Source: CAZKRU01 sp964555235
Lineage (GTDB): Bacteria; Verrucomicrobiota; Verrucomicrobiia; Methylacidiphilales; CAMAQI01
Assembly: GCA_964555235.1 (NCBI GenBank)
Contig: CAZKRU010000004.1
Span: forward strand, 1-64,000
DNA length: 64,000 bases
Direction: 5' to 3'
The position numbers were made by a program, and so were the translations under genes. The notes under the pieces were generated by a model that was not told the DNA's origin, did no database searches, and saw only the letters and a list, made by a program, of their open reading frames with translations. Of the stretch, positions 47,500 through 57,155 are shown one piece after another (the first letter of the stretch is position 1; every line of letters begins with the position of its first letter).

Positions 47500-48794
47500 C
47501 CAGTCTTATAAAGCGCGATCACTTTAGGCCGCCCATAAAGAGACGCAAGACAAAGTCCCGAAATAAACACGGTAAATCCTAAACTCGTCGGTCGTCCCAA
47601 TTGTGAAATCAATAACATCGGAGCAGCAGCACCCCATAACAATAAGGGCAGTCCATCCCCATTCACACATGCCTTCAAAGATTTTAGAAACAGATAAACG
47701 CAGAGCCACCACCTCCACATTAAAAACAAGAGGCCGGCAATAGGACCGCTCTCTTGTAAGATTCGAGCAACCTCATCCTCGGCAAGAAGATAGGCCATTA
47801 CATCACCTGTCATCATTTTTGCCCCAGCGGATGTCCCCATTCCAAGACCGTAGCCCGTCAACGGAATATCTCCTAGATTAGAAAAGTGGTCAAATATTGT
47901 CGCGCTGATGCGCGTGAAAAATCCAACCCTTCCTCCCTCATAGGCAGATGCTTCATCGATTCTACCTCCAAATACCGTTAACGCCGAACCTGCAAAGTCG
48001 AATTGAAGAACGACTAAAGCCGCAAAAATCACAAGAACAATCCCAATGACCTGCCGATGAATCCGAGTTGGATAAAAAATAATCGAAAAAATACCAAGCG
48101 TCCAAACAATCAGAATACTTACCAATGCCAATCGACTAATCGAAAGGACTAAACCAATCAAAAGTCCAATCACGGATATCAATAAGCGAGCATCAAGTCT
48201 AGTATTCTTAATCAGCAAGTAGTAACCTAAATAGGCTGATGCCAATGCAAAATATTCAGCGACGCCGGTAATAAATGAAAACACACTCGGGGGACGAACA
48301 TTCCCAACCGTTGCACGAATTTGAAACGCATCCGCTCCCGCGCCAACATTAATCCATGAATCTGGTGAAGAGAGAAACTGAAAAATCATCAGAATCGACA
48401 TTGGAAAGACAAGGTTAATAACAAAGCGGCCCATTGCATCAATATCTTCATACCGCATGATGCTCCCCATCAAAAAAATGAGCGGCATATGCAAAAAATT
48501 CGCCCTTAAACCATATAAAATCACAAATAAATCAGAGTTTGGAGCAAAAAAAGCAAAACTTAGCGAGAGGATCGCGATCGCCATTAAACTTACCATAAAT
48601 CGATTTAAAGGGAGGATCCGATAACGCAAGGCCAGCAGATAGATCCCCAATATCACAGGATCACGAATCACCAATAACACTGAAGAGAGACTTGGGAGAA
48701 TCCATTTTCGGAGTGCGCCTTCAAAAATCAAAAGAATGAGATAGACCCAAATCCCCTGAATGATCTTGATTCTATTTGCTTCTGAAAGTCTCAC
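47496..48794 (-). CDS. O-antigen polymerase/ligase-like membrane protein (Wzy type)
   Basis: 432 residues with about eleven hydrophobic helices and a larger periplasmic loop (about residues 255-340: FGGRIDEASAYEGGRVGFFTRI and following). Wzy/WaaL-type proteins have low sequence similarity; the topology and location among glycosyltransferases support polymerisation of repeat units or ligation to a carrier. A 105-bp gap separates it from the upstream gene, the widest break inside the cluster, where an internal promoter could lie. Confidence 0.75.
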   Translation of the reverse strand: MRLSEANRIKIIQGIWVYLILLIFEGALRKWILPSLSSVLLVIRDPVILGIYLLALRYRILPLNRFMVSLMAIAILSLSFAFFAPNSDLFVILYGLRANFLHMPLIFLMGSIMRYEDIDAMGRFVINLVFPMSILMIFQFLSSPDSWINVGAGADAFQIRATVGNVRPPSVFSFITGVAEYFALASAYLGYYLLIKNTRLDARLLISVIGLLIGLVLSISRLALVSILIVWTLGIFSIIFYPTRIHRQVIGIVLVIFAALVVLQFDFAGSALTVFGGRIDEASAYEGGRVGFFTRISATIFDHFSNLGDIPLTGYGLGMGTSAGAKMMTGDVMAYLLAEDEVARILQESGPIAGLLFLMWRWWLCVYLFLKSLKACVNGDGLPLLLWGAAAPMLLISQLGRPTSLGFTVFISGLCLASLYGRPKVIALYKTG

Positions 48795-48899
48795 CGTATT
48801 ATCCCTAATTTAGACCTATACCAATCAGTATCCGTAGAAAATTATTAAAACTGAGTTTCATTCAACCACCGAACACACCCATCACTCGAAATACGGCAA

Positions 48900-50171
48900 T
48901 TAATGATCAAGAGAGTCCAAGGCCTTCAAGATATTTTTTCCATAATTAGTCCAAGTAAACATTCTAGATCTTTCTGCAGCAGAATGACCCATTCCTGGCA
49001 GTGAAGCGCGATTTTCTACCATCCACTCAATTCTTTCACGAATTGCCAATTCATCATGCGGCTCGATAACCCACCCATCAATCCCCTCTCGCACAACAAT
49101 ATCGGCACCCGAGGCACTTGAAACAAGTACTGGAATGCCATTTGCCATCGCTTCAAGAACAACCAAAGCCTGACCCTCGAATAGAGTGGGGAGAACAAGA
49201 ACATCGGATTCCTTCATGATCTGTAGCACCTTTTCATGAGAGCAGGAAGGGGTATGAGTAAAAAGGTGCCGATAAGGGAGAAGACAGGAAACATCTGACG
49301 GCATCTCCCCAATCAAATGGAGCTTTACGTGCCTTCGGATTTCATAACGAAGTGAAGCGATCGCTCGCAACAAGTAGCCAATTCCCTTACGTTGATCGAT
49401 ACGCCCAACAAAGAGCATCCTTAGTCCCTCTGAATCACGAGGAAGACTCCAGTCTTTTGGAGAAATATTTAAAGGAGAACCAAATTGTACATCAATGATT
49501 TTCTCCTGATTAATCCCATTCAACTCAAGCGTTCTTCTCACAAATGGACTGCAAGAGATAATACGGTCAGCGAGGCAAACTTCCTCCTCCTTCCGCTCCC
49601 CCTTCTCATCAGAATCCTCAAACCCTTGAAGAATCGAGAAGAACTCGGGGTTGTTCTTCTTTTCATATTCAAAAACATTTCTTGCAGACCTATAATATCC
49701 GATGGGAAGATCATAAATACATTTCACGCCTAATCTTTTTGCCGCCCGAAATGTTTCCAGAGCACCATCCTCGTAGGCATAGACTCCCCAGGGAGGAGAA
49801 GTAGTCCCCATGATTGCCTTTGAGACACTGAAATCTAAGGAGCGCCAGATTGCATCCACTGACGCAAACCCCGACTCATGCTTGAGCCCCCAAGAAAGCC
49901 GACACTTTTTAGCGATTTGACGGTAAATCTCTCGACTCGGATTGCAGGCAAATAGCTTACATGGCAATTCATAGGAGCGCCTCCGCAGCTCTTGACTAAT
50001 GGCTCTTGGGCAATATCTCAACCAACGGCTATTCGACTCAAAAGCAATCGTGGTGAAATACTTTTCCAAAAAATGATTGGAATAGAGCGTGTTGAGAACG
50101 GCTCTTACATTCGAGTTTCCAAAAGGGTGCGTTAACCAGACTACTTTATGATTTGGTCGATCTGGCGACAT
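48900..50171 (-). CDS. glycosyltransferase family 4-like
   Basis: 423 residues of GT-B type. KVVWLTHPFGNSNVRAVLN start, a middle with VKCIYDLPIGYYRSARNVF, ADRIISCSPFVRRTL, then LRMLFVGRIDQRKGIGYLLRA and PTLFEGQALVVLEAMANGIP with DGWVIEPHDELAIRERIEW. The glutamate pair of the donor site is present. Overlaps the next gene upstream by 31 bp. Confidence 0.88.
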   Translation of the reverse strand: MSPDRPNHKVVWLTHPFGNSNVRAVLNTLYSNHFLEKYFTTIAFESNSRWLRYCPRAISQELRRRSYELPCKLFACNPSREIYRQIAKKCRLSWGLKHESGFASVDAIWRSLDFSVSKAIMGTTSPPWGVYAYEDGALETFRAAKRLGVKCIYDLPIGYYRSARNVFEYEKKNNPEFFSILQGFEDSDEKGERKEEEVCLADRIISCSPFVRRTLELNGINQEKIIDVQFGSPLNISPKDWSLPRDSEGLRMLFVGRIDQRKGIGYLLRAIASLRYEIRRHVKLHLIGEMPSDVSCLLPYRHLFTHTPSCSHEKVLQIMKESDVLVLPTLFEGQALVVLEAMANGIPVLVSSASGADIVVREGIDGWVIEPHDELAIRERIEWMVENRASLPGMGHSAAERSRMFTWTNYGKNILKALDSLDH

Positions 50172-51151
50172 ATTCGATTAAAATAAACATCCACTGAAAA
50201 ATACTTCAAATGAGACTCGATAGAGCTCCGCTCCTCACAACTCCATCCGCTACACTCACTCAACTCAAAGAGACGCTCGACCAATTCCACGAGACTGCCA
50301 TTATTAAAATAAAGCGCATGAACTCCTGCGGCCTCACTTAACCCACCTCTGCTACTGCAAATTAAGCGACACCCGCACGCGAGTGCCTCAAGCGCAACGA
50401 TCCCAAATGGCTCCTCCCATCGGGACGGGATAATGCAGATACGATGCCTTGAGTACTCTTTTGCTAAATCCGACCCTCGGAGGATTCCCTTAAAATTGAC
50501 CCGCTCTAAAACACCAAGCTCCCTTGCCAAACACTTTAACGTCTCTCGCTCTGGACCGTCTCCAACAATGGTTAAATGAGCAGACTTCCCGTACTTTATA
50601 TATTCCGATAACGCACGAATCGCTAAATCAACTCCTTTATCACTAACGAGTCTGGCAACAACCAGCCAATCCTCAGAGCGAGACACATCCCACTTCGAAT
50701 TAAAAAGCTTATCGTCATAGGAGTTTCCTATCGGCTCACAAGGAACATTGAGTCTTCTTGAAAGTGCGGCACTATTCGACACATTACTTGACTGTTGAAT
50801 TAATAAATTTTTTATCGGAAGCGTCATGTATGAATAGAGCGTTTGATCCGTGAGCCATGTCTGGTGAATGGTGATCGTTGGTTTTTGAAGAACAAAAAGC
50901 GGCCAGCCTAAACTAATACTGGGATGATTTTGAATAATGAGATCAGCGCCTTGCAATACCGCGTATGTTTGTCTCATGCGAGGTTGTCGCACTACATTGT
51001 AGGCATACTCATCTTCCTGCTGATTTCCTGTACAGGTGAGAACCGTCACCGCATGTCCGCGTTGGACAAGGTGCTCGGCCAATAAGGCCGTATGGCTTTC
51101 AATTCCGCCTGTTTCAGGGAAGAATGGATAAGAAGTAATTACGATTTTCAT
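50141..51151 (-). CDS. glycosyltransferase family 4-like
   Basis: 336 residues: MKIVITSYPFFPETGGIESH (acceptor-side glycine loop), AEHLVQRGHAVTVLT, WLVVARLVSDKGVDLAIRAL, LTIVGDGPERETLKCLA and PSRWEEPFGIVALEALACGC. Typical compact GT4. Starts within ATGA of the upstream gene. Sugar specificity unknown. Confidence 0.9.
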   Translation of the reverse strand: MKIVITSYPFFPETGGIESHTALLAEHLVQRGHAVTVLTCTGNQQEDEYAYNVVRQPRMRQTYAVLQGADLIIQNHPSISLGWPLFVLQKPTITIHQTWLTDQTLYSYMTLPIKNLLIQQSSNVSNSAALSRRLNVPCEPIGNSYDDKLFNSKWDVSRSEDWLVVARLVSDKGVDLAIRALSEYIKYGKSAHLTIVGDGPERETLKCLARELGVLERVNFKGILRGSDLAKEYSRHRICIIPSRWEEPFGIVALEALACGCRLICSSRGGLSEAAGVHALYFNNGSLVELVERLFELSECSGWSCEERSSIESHLKYFSVDVYFNRICRQIDQIIK

Positions 51152-52317
51152 TCACTTCGATCATGCAGAGGCGAGCCCGCCATCAGCATCTTCATAAACT
51201 GATCAGCGATCAATGGCAGTGAAGATTTTTTCTGGCCCCTTTGAGCTTCAGATATTTTCCGTTCAAACGATGCATCCATTCGAATCGCCAATGGATGATC
51301 AAAATCCTCAATTTCACTTGAAAAGCCGTAAGACTCCTCGCGATTTACAATGGTAGGAATTCCATTTTCAAGAAATGCAGCCGCAGTACTGCTTTTCCCT
51401 AGAATTTGCCAAGGCGTTGTCGCGATGCCAAAGTCCAGTTCCTGTATGCATGCAGAAACCTCTTCAGAACTCAACTCTCCACGACTGATCATTACAAATC
51501 TCGATCGATTCTCTAATGAAAGCTCAGACCAAAGATCTTTTCCACTCCGCAAATCCCCTAGCGCAGTCATTACAATCTCCTTTCCCATTGAGGAGGCAAT
51601 GGCATGCAACTTTGTAAAGAGTGGTTCCGAGGGCCATTGTGGGTGCAGTGTTCCAAAAAAACCGATCAACCATACATCCCGTCTCGGTCTCTTAATTTTA
51701 CTATTTTCTTGAATCCACTTCCAGAATTGATCGCCAGTCTGCGGAACTCCAACAGGGATCGCACTCATCACTGGCAGAACATCAGAATGGATTCCTGCTG
51801 CATTTAGACACTCACGATGAACTTTATTCCAGCAATTCACCCATTGAGGCCTCAGCGCAGAGTGAAAACGTACAAGCCCATACTTTTGGAGCCAACCAAC
51901 AAGACGATCCTTAATCGACGCTTCGCGATGAGCTCCAATCCAAATTTCTTGATACATTAAATGCCAAGGCACTTTACTCGTATTGAGTTTTGAAAACTTT
52001 TCAGCCAATCCCCATACAATCCCCTTTGAATTCATGGCATAACTAACGACCCCGAGACTCATTACATCAGGATTAAAATTCTGAAGTGAACTCCGAAGCA
52101 AGCGAATACGATCATCCCATTTCAATCTTTTTGAATATCGATGGGTCGGGATTCCGTCTTGGATCTCATAACAATAAGATTCGGAAATCCGATCAGCAAA
52201 CGAAAACAGCCCACACTCCCAACCTCTCCTTTGAAGTTCCCCTGCCAACGTGCGTGTGTAGTCACCGGGGCCATCCTTTCCACGCTCGAAAGTACTGTTG
52301 ATAAAGGCAACTCTCAC
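51148..52317 (-). CDS. GT-B-fold glycosyltransferase-like protein
   Basis: 389 residues. MRVAFINSTFERGKDGPGDY, then TRTLAGELQRRGWECGLFSF is a GT-B acceptor-domain start; the C-terminal part has VWLIGFFGTLHPQWPSEPLF and DFGIATTPWQILGKSSTAAAF. It lacks the clear E-x7-E of family 4; instead it resembles more divergent members that read KSSTAAAFLENGIP at that place. Probable transferase, lower certainty than its neighbours. Confidence 0.65.
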   Translation of the reverse strand: MRVAFINSTFERGKDGPGDYTRTLAGELQRRGWECGLFSFADRISESYCYEIQDGIPTHRYSKRLKWDDRIRLLRSSLQNFNPDVMSLGVVSYAMNSKGIVWGLAEKFSKLNTSKVPWHLMYQEIWIGAHREASIKDRLVGWLQKYGLVRFHSALRPQWVNCWNKVHRECLNAAGIHSDVLPVMSAIPVGVPQTGDQFWKWIQENSKIKRPRRDVWLIGFFGTLHPQWPSEPLFTKLHAIASSMGKEIVMTALGDLRSGKDLWSELSLENRSRFVMISRGELSSEEVSACIQELDFGIATTPWQILGKSSTAAAFLENGIPTIVNREESYGFSSEIEDFDHPLAIRMDASFERKISEAQRGQKKSSLPLIADQFMKMLMAGSPLHDRSE

Positions 52318-52320
52318 AAA

Positions 52321-53235
52321 TTAATCCCATTGCTTCATGCAGATCTGAAGGGAGAGATCTATGTCACTTGGATTCCAGTCCTTAAGGATGCATTTTAATA
52401 GGGAGATATCGGCAATCCAGCACGAGGGATCTCCGGCTGAAGGACGCCCCTCATAAATCGCCACCTTCTCCTTTCCAGAAATCTGTATCATTTTACTCGT
52501 CAGCTCAGAAAGACGGATAGAACTCCCTCGAGCAATATTAAGCCTTACTGGAAATCTTTCATCCGACATCGGTTTCTGTCCCGCCAACGCTCGAACTCCC
52601 TTTGAAAAGTCATCGATCCATAGATAATCACGAAACTCATTACCAGTTCCATAGAGTCTAACTCGACTCTCAGAACTCTGAATCTGTCGATGAATTTCCC
52701 AAACCAACAGACGTCGCTGCCGCACTCCAAAAAGCGAGAAAAGTCTCAAGAGATAAATTTGCTGCCCATAAATTTTAGCATACTCTTCCGCAAGAAGCTC
52801 GCAGCACCATTTATGATAGCCATAAGGCGAAAGGGGATGCAGCGAAGCTGACTCTAATAATGGACTCTCACCTTGATCGCCATAGACTGCCGCGCTCGAA
52901 GGAAAAAAGATCAAAGGCTTCAACCCAGATTTTCGCACACTTTCTAGAAGATTCATCCATGTCAGAGCCGCACCGCGAAAGTCTCCCATTGGATGCTCAA
53001 AGGAGTTTTTGACCGATGCCGTCCCGATCGCATGAAAAATTGCGTCAGGTTGAAAATCTCGAATCAGCTTCTCGAGCGAATCAACCCCTGCATCAATTGA
53101 AAGATATTCTCCACGCCAATCAACCGCAGGTGAGCTTTTCCGATCAACTCCAAATACTTGATCCCCCGCCTGTAGCAGGCAATCTCCAAGAGAAGCCCCG
53201 ATAAATCCCTGAACTCCCGTGATGATCCATCTCAT
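52321..53235 (-). CDS. NAD-dependent epimerase/dehydratase (SDR, sugar-nucleotide type)
   Basis: 304 residues from ATG 53235. Cofactor motif ITGVQGFIGASLGDCLLQAG, acidic residue after strand 2 (VFGVDRK), FFPSSAAVYGD with the catalytic Ser, YGYHKWCCE with Tyr-x3-Lys, and LRLFSLFGVRQR. Likely acts on a nucleotide sugar (epimerase, reductase or dehydratase). The overlap with the next gene is ATGA. Confidence 0.88.
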   Translation of the reverse strand: MRWIITGVQGFIGASLGDCLLQAGDQVFGVDRKSSPAVDWRGEYLSIDAGVDSLEKLIRDFQPDAIFHAIGTASVKNSFEHPMGDFRGAALTWMNLLESVRKSGLKPLIFFPSSAAVYGDQGESPLLESASLHPLSPYGYHKWCCELLAEEYAKIYGQQIYLLRLFSLFGVRQRRLLVWEIHRQIQSSESRVRLYGTGNEFRDYLWIDDFSKGVRALAGQKPMSDERFPVRLNIARGSSIRLSELTSKMIQISGKEKVAIYEGRPSAGDPSCWIADISLLKCILKDWNPSDIDLSLQICMKQWD

Positions 53236-54374
53236 GAATTTGTCCTTCGCCAAGTCACCCAATCTTGAATAACAAGGCTTAGCCTACGCTGACTATCACT
53301 CCAACAAAGCGACTGAGCCCTCCGTCTCCCGTTCGCTGCAATTCTTTCCCTTAATTCACTCTCTTTTAATAACATCGATATTGAATTTTCCATTCCTGAT
53401 TCATCATTAAAATCGTGGATCAAGGCCTCTTCTCCGGAAAGCATCTCCGTGCCAAATCCCGTGGGTGTCGTAACCACCGCACAACCGCAAGACATTGCCT
53501 CGCTGGTCGCCATCCCAAAACCCTCGTATTGGGTCGGCAAAAAAAAGACTTTTACTCTTTCAAGCCCCTCACGCAATGTGACAGCGCTATGCCGTGGATG
53601 AACCGTAACTCGAGAGCGCAAATCTTCCTCATATAAATTTCGCACCGCATCGTCGCTCGATCCTGTCCCATAAATCTCAATACGAAGTTCACGATAAGAC
53701 CGCATCAGCTTTTGAGTTATCCGAACAAAAGCATCAATTCCTTTTCTTGGAATCCATGATCCGTTAAATGCAATTGAATGATTGCGAGGCAATTCAACCC
53801 GAGCTTCTAGAAAAATGGGGTCGAGACCCGGAGGAATTACTGAAGTCCAATCCTGAAGATAATACCCTCTCTTGATGCACTCCAAGACGTCGCCACGAGA
53901 TCCACAAATTAGTCCATCCGTCTGACGAAATGCCTTCTGAGCCAAGTGGTAGTGAAACATCCAATCCCACACTCTCCGTATCCGATTTTTAAAGCTCTTA
54001 GGGGCGCCCTCAAAAGCCCACAACCGCTCAATCATAAATATCTCGACCCCATCACTACCAGAAACAATGAGTGGGGGCCTTTTCTGACACAAAAGCCAAG
54101 ACGAAATCGACCAAAATTCATCTCCATAAAGGATCACGACATCATAACATCGATTAAACCATTCTGCCCTTATCTTAAGCCAAGCACCGATGGTCTGTCG
54201 GAACTTCTTTGCTGGCCAATTCCTCCCGTATTTGAGCTCAAAATCTTTGGGCTCCCACACAGACACATGATGACCTGCCTCACGAAGTCCTTGAGCCCAC
54301 ATGAGTCGCGTTTTTCCAGATCCCAAGAGAGGATCAAGCGGAACATTTCCAATCATCAATATTTTTAAAAGCAT
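53232..54374 (-). CDS. glycosyltransferase family 4-like
   Basis: 380 residues: LKILMIGNVPLDPLLGSGKT start, YDVVILYGDEFWSIS, TDGLICGSRGDVLECI, SIAFNGSWIPRKGIDAFVRI and FFLPTQYEGFGMATSEAMSC followed by GTEML. Donor-site glutamates in place. Follows a short 47-bp gap from the upstream gene. Confidence 0.87.
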   Translation of the reverse strand: MLLKILMIGNVPLDPLLGSGKTRLMWAQGLREAGHHVSVWEPKDFELKYGRNWPAKKFRQTIGAWLKIRAEWFNRCYDVVILYGDEFWSISSWLLCQKRPPLIVSGSDGVEIFMIERLWAFEGAPKSFKNRIRRVWDWMFHYHLAQKAFRQTDGLICGSRGDVLECIKRGYYLQDWTSVIPPGLDPIFLEARVELPRNHSIAFNGSWIPRKGIDAFVRITQKLMRSYRELRIEIYGTGSSDDAVRNLYEEDLRSRVTVHPRHSAVTLREGLERVKVFFLPTQYEGFGMATSEAMSCGCAVVTTPTGFGTEMLSGEEALIHDFNDESGMENSISMLLKESELRERIAANGRRRAQSLCWSDSQRRLSLVIQDWVTWRRTNS

Positions 54375-54421
54375 TTCCGAACGTAGGAATGTAAAAAATA
54401 ACCTCTAGAATCAACCGAGTA

Positions 54422-55315
54422 CTATCGAACAGGAGGGAGATAAGTATTCTGATACGCCTGCTTCACTAAACTTAAAAACCGTCTCCACTTTGGAGTCCGA
54501 TGATGAAGCGTCCCGGCACGAAAGGTCTCCAGTTCAGCATTCAACGCAAGACGCTCTTCTGAATTAAATTGCTTAAAAAACAACTCGTTAATTGGGATCG
54601 AACGATTTAATGCGCAGCCTGCATAATGAATTAAATACGGTTTACGATCAGACTCGACCCAATAGCTCTCATAGTCCTCCCCATAATCAGCCGCCCAAGT
54701 CGATTCCATACTTGTCGGGGGAAGTGTGAGATTTTTGAATGGGACATTTGACTTTAGTACGAGTAAATTAATTCCCGCTTGCTCGTGAAAACGTCCATCA
54801 AGCACCGTCGATGCAATTTCAGAAGAAAGCATCATCCTCTTGAGCTCTTCGAAATGATAGAGCGCTCGATCACAAGCAAACTGACCCGAATTAAAGACGA
54901 GTCGCTGCCAAGTGGTGCTCTCTTTTTCGAATTCGATCTGTGACTCGCGAGTGACCGTATGAGAATAATCGTGCCAGTGATTACACGTTGCAATAAATCC
55001 CTGATGAGGCGCTAATGCTGTCTCAGGGTTTTCTAAGAAGACAACATCACAGTCGACAAAATGATAGTTAGCGACTAAGAGACACTGGTATTTTCCTGAA
55101 CGCGGGTGAGCCCCTTTGTCAGTGAGCCACCGATGAAGCTCCAGATCCCTCCACCATTGACACCCTTCAGGCAAGTCAAAATACTCGGGATCAGAGTCAT
55201 GCGGAATGACCCATACGGGCAGTCGACACCCCACAGAACGCAAGGAGCGAACCATTCCTAGTAATTGCCACTGAACGGCTCGGTTGGCCATGGTTATAAT
55301 CTTTTCTAACTTCAT
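54422..55315 (-). CDS. putative glycosyltransferase, GT-A-like, unassigned family
   Basis: 297 residues from ATG 55315. LEKIITMANRAVQWQLLGMV, a DxD-like site in YHFVDCDVVFLENPETALA, ATCNHWHDYSHTV, RLVFNSGQFACDRALYHFEE (the NSG motif common in nucleotide-sugar transferases of the GT8/GT34 type) and FHEQAGINLLVL. This supports a nucleotide-diphospho-sugar transferase fold, but I do not recognise the family. ATGA overlap with the upstream gene. Confidence 0.6.
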   Translation of the reverse strand: MKLEKIITMANRAVQWQLLGMVRSLRSVGCRLPVWVIPHDSDPEYFDLPEGCQWWRDLELHRWLTDKGAHPRSGKYQCLLVANYHFVDCDVVFLENPETALAPHQGFIATCNHWHDYSHTVTRESQIEFEKESTTWQRLVFNSGQFACDRALYHFEELKRMMLSSEIASTVLDGRFHEQAGINLLVLKSNVPFKNLTLPPTSMESTWAADYGEDYESYWVESDRKPYLIHYAGCALNRSIPINELFFKQFNSEERLALNAELETFRAGTLHHRTPKWRRFLSLVKQAYQNTYLPPVR

Positions 55316-56238
55316 ATTTGTTTCGGCAACTTTTCCAAGATCGATGAATATTTTTCGTCCCAATGTTGCACTTCAAAATAACTTAAATTGCTCGGATGTG
55401 ATTTATAGACTCGGAACACCTCAAAGAGACACCCTGACATGGCGCTCTCAAGCTCCCCCACCATGACTACTTTTCCCTTCCAATGCCTTCCAGAATTATT
55501 CCATAGATCAAGTTGATCTCGATTGATGCAGTACATTCCAGCATGGGGATTTCCGCATTCTCCAAATTGGACTTGGTTCAAGCCAAATGTGGCAAAAGAA
55601 TTCCATGAAAAGCTAGCCCCATCCACTCGCCACTGAAGATCAAAATACTTTTTCTCCCCATTTCTCATTTCAAACCGATGAGGCTGCAGCAAAATTCTCG
55701 CACTGTGAGTCGCCTCATTGAAACATTCAATTTTCTGTATAAAAAGGGAATCATAGATCACAATATCATCCTCAATCGCCATAAACCAATCATATTGATT
55801 TCGTTTCAGCTTAAAAGTCTCTTGAGCCTCAAACTCGAGTAACATCGGATCCCCTTGATATTGGTCATTAACGATGACTCTACTTTTAATAAAGTCAGGA
55901 AGATCCTCAGCAACAGAGCGTCCCTTCATAGTATGAAGCTCAATGGTCAGCTCAAAATCGGAAAGACTTCTCAAAAGTCCCAGGAGCGTCTCCCGAAGTC
56001 TTGAAACTTTTGTCTCGCGACATTTCGGATCCGATACTTCTTCAGGTTTTATAATGTGGGCAACGAAAACTAAAACCTTCTGGGTCTTTGTAGGAGCAAG
56101 AATCGGACGCCCGATAAATCCAATCGCCCATTCACGCTGATGAAACAGCGTTAATTTAATACGTGCGAGAAATGCCTGCAAAAAAACCTGGCATACGGCA
56201 AGAGGTCGAATGATGTAGGCAATCAAAAATGATTTCAT
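55312..56238 (-). CDS. putative GT-A glycosyltransferase with N-terminal hydrophobic segment
   Basis: 308 residues. Hydrophobic N-terminus (SFLIAYIIRPLAVCQVFLQA), VLVFVAHIIKPEE, then a likely DxD motif in WFMAIEDDIVIYDSLF and HAGMYCINRDQLDLW. The acidic GELESAMSGCLFEVFRVYKS region would suit a catalytic acidic residue. Not assigned to a numbered family. Overlaps the FkbM gene by ATGA. Confidence 0.55.
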   Translation of the reverse strand: MKSFLIAYIIRPLAVCQVFLQAFLARIKLTLFHQREWAIGFIGRPILAPTKTQKVLVFVAHIIKPEEVSDPKCRETKVSRLRETLLGLLRSLSDFELTIELHTMKGRSVAEDLPDFIKSRVIVNDQYQGDPMLLEFEAQETFKLKRNQYDWFMAIEDDIVIYDSLFIQKIECFNEATHSARILLQPHRFEMRNGEKKYFDLQWRVDGASFSWNSFATFGLNQVQFGECGNPHAGMYCINRDQLDLWNNSGRHWKGKVVMVGELESAMSGCLFEVFRVYKSHPSNLSYFEVQHWDEKYSSILEKLPKQI

Positions 56239-57134
56239 TTTTTGAATAGATAGTCTCCAAATGTCTTTGTAGGGAATTCAGTCCAATCAAGAACCTCATC
56301 AAATAGCACCTTACCCTCACAATGATAGCCACACCTCAAAAGAAAATCCCAAGCGGGTGACTCAATTTCTGTTTCTAAGTGAATTCGATCAATAATCCCC
56401 AGAAGTAGAGCCTCCTTCATCCCGCAGAGCACTTCATATTCAGAGCGTTCAACATCTACCTTCATTAAAGATACACTTCTAATTCCAGCCTGCTTAAAAA
56501 AGTCGTCCCCAGCTAATGTAGTGACTTCAATGGTTTCACTCGAATTTGACAAAAGATCGTATTTTTTCAATGAACTCGTCCCTGAATTATGTGGGTCTGC
56601 AGAGAGATGAAAGTTCATCTGAACTCCACTTTCAGACCAAAGCGCTGTCGAAATAATTTCAACTCTTGACTCAAAACCGCTGGCCTTGACTGATCTTTCT
56701 AGCATCTTTCGATTCATTGGATTCGGCTCAAAAGCAACCACTCGCCCTTCACTCCCAACAAGAGAAGCCATCGCCATCGCCCAATGCCCCATATTGGACC
56801 CAACATCTAAAAATGTATCACCATTTTTGATCAGCTTTTGGCAGCAGCTTGGCACCTCTTGATTTAAAAAATAGTAGCTCATGAGCCCATGAGATTCAAT
56901 AATATTGACATAGATTTTGTAATTCTGAAATTCCACTAATCGCTCCAATCGGCCCTTTTGCTCATTACGTAACGCAAAGGCCAGTGAACCAATCCCCAGG
57001 AAACGCCAGAACGCTCTTCGGCACAGTAAACAAAGCATCGTCTCTACTAAATTCTCTCCAAAGAGAAAGACTAGCACTCGAATCACTAAACGCGTAATAG
57101 ATTGATGCAAATGCATTAGCGAGTTGTATGACAA
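56235..57134 (-). CDS. FkbM family methyltransferase
   Basis: 299 residues. N-terminal hydrophobic region (RLVIRVLVFLFGENLVETML), then the SAM site GDTFLDVGSNMGHWAMAMAS with VVAFEPNPMNRKML, and the family motif SVSLMKVDVERSEYEVLCGM. Residues between (TSSLKKYDLLSNSSETIEVT) are normal for FkbM. Probably methylates a sugar in this glycan. Confidence 0.85.
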   Translation of the reverse strand: MSYNSLMHLHQSITRLVIRVLVFLFGENLVETMLCLLCRRAFWRFLGIGSLAFALRNEQKGRLERLVEFQNYKIYVNIIESHGLMSYYFLNQEVPSCCQKLIKNGDTFLDVGSNMGHWAMAMASLVGSEGRVVAFEPNPMNRKMLERSVKASGFESRVEIISTALWSESGVQMNFHLSADPHNSGTSSLKKYDLLSNSSETIEVTTLAGDDFFKQAGIRSVSLMKVDVERSEYEVLCGMKEALLLGIIDRIHLETEIESPAWDFLLRCGYHCEGKVLFDEVLDWTEFPTKTFGDYLFKK

Positions 57135-57155
57135 TGAAAGACCGACTTCGTAAAT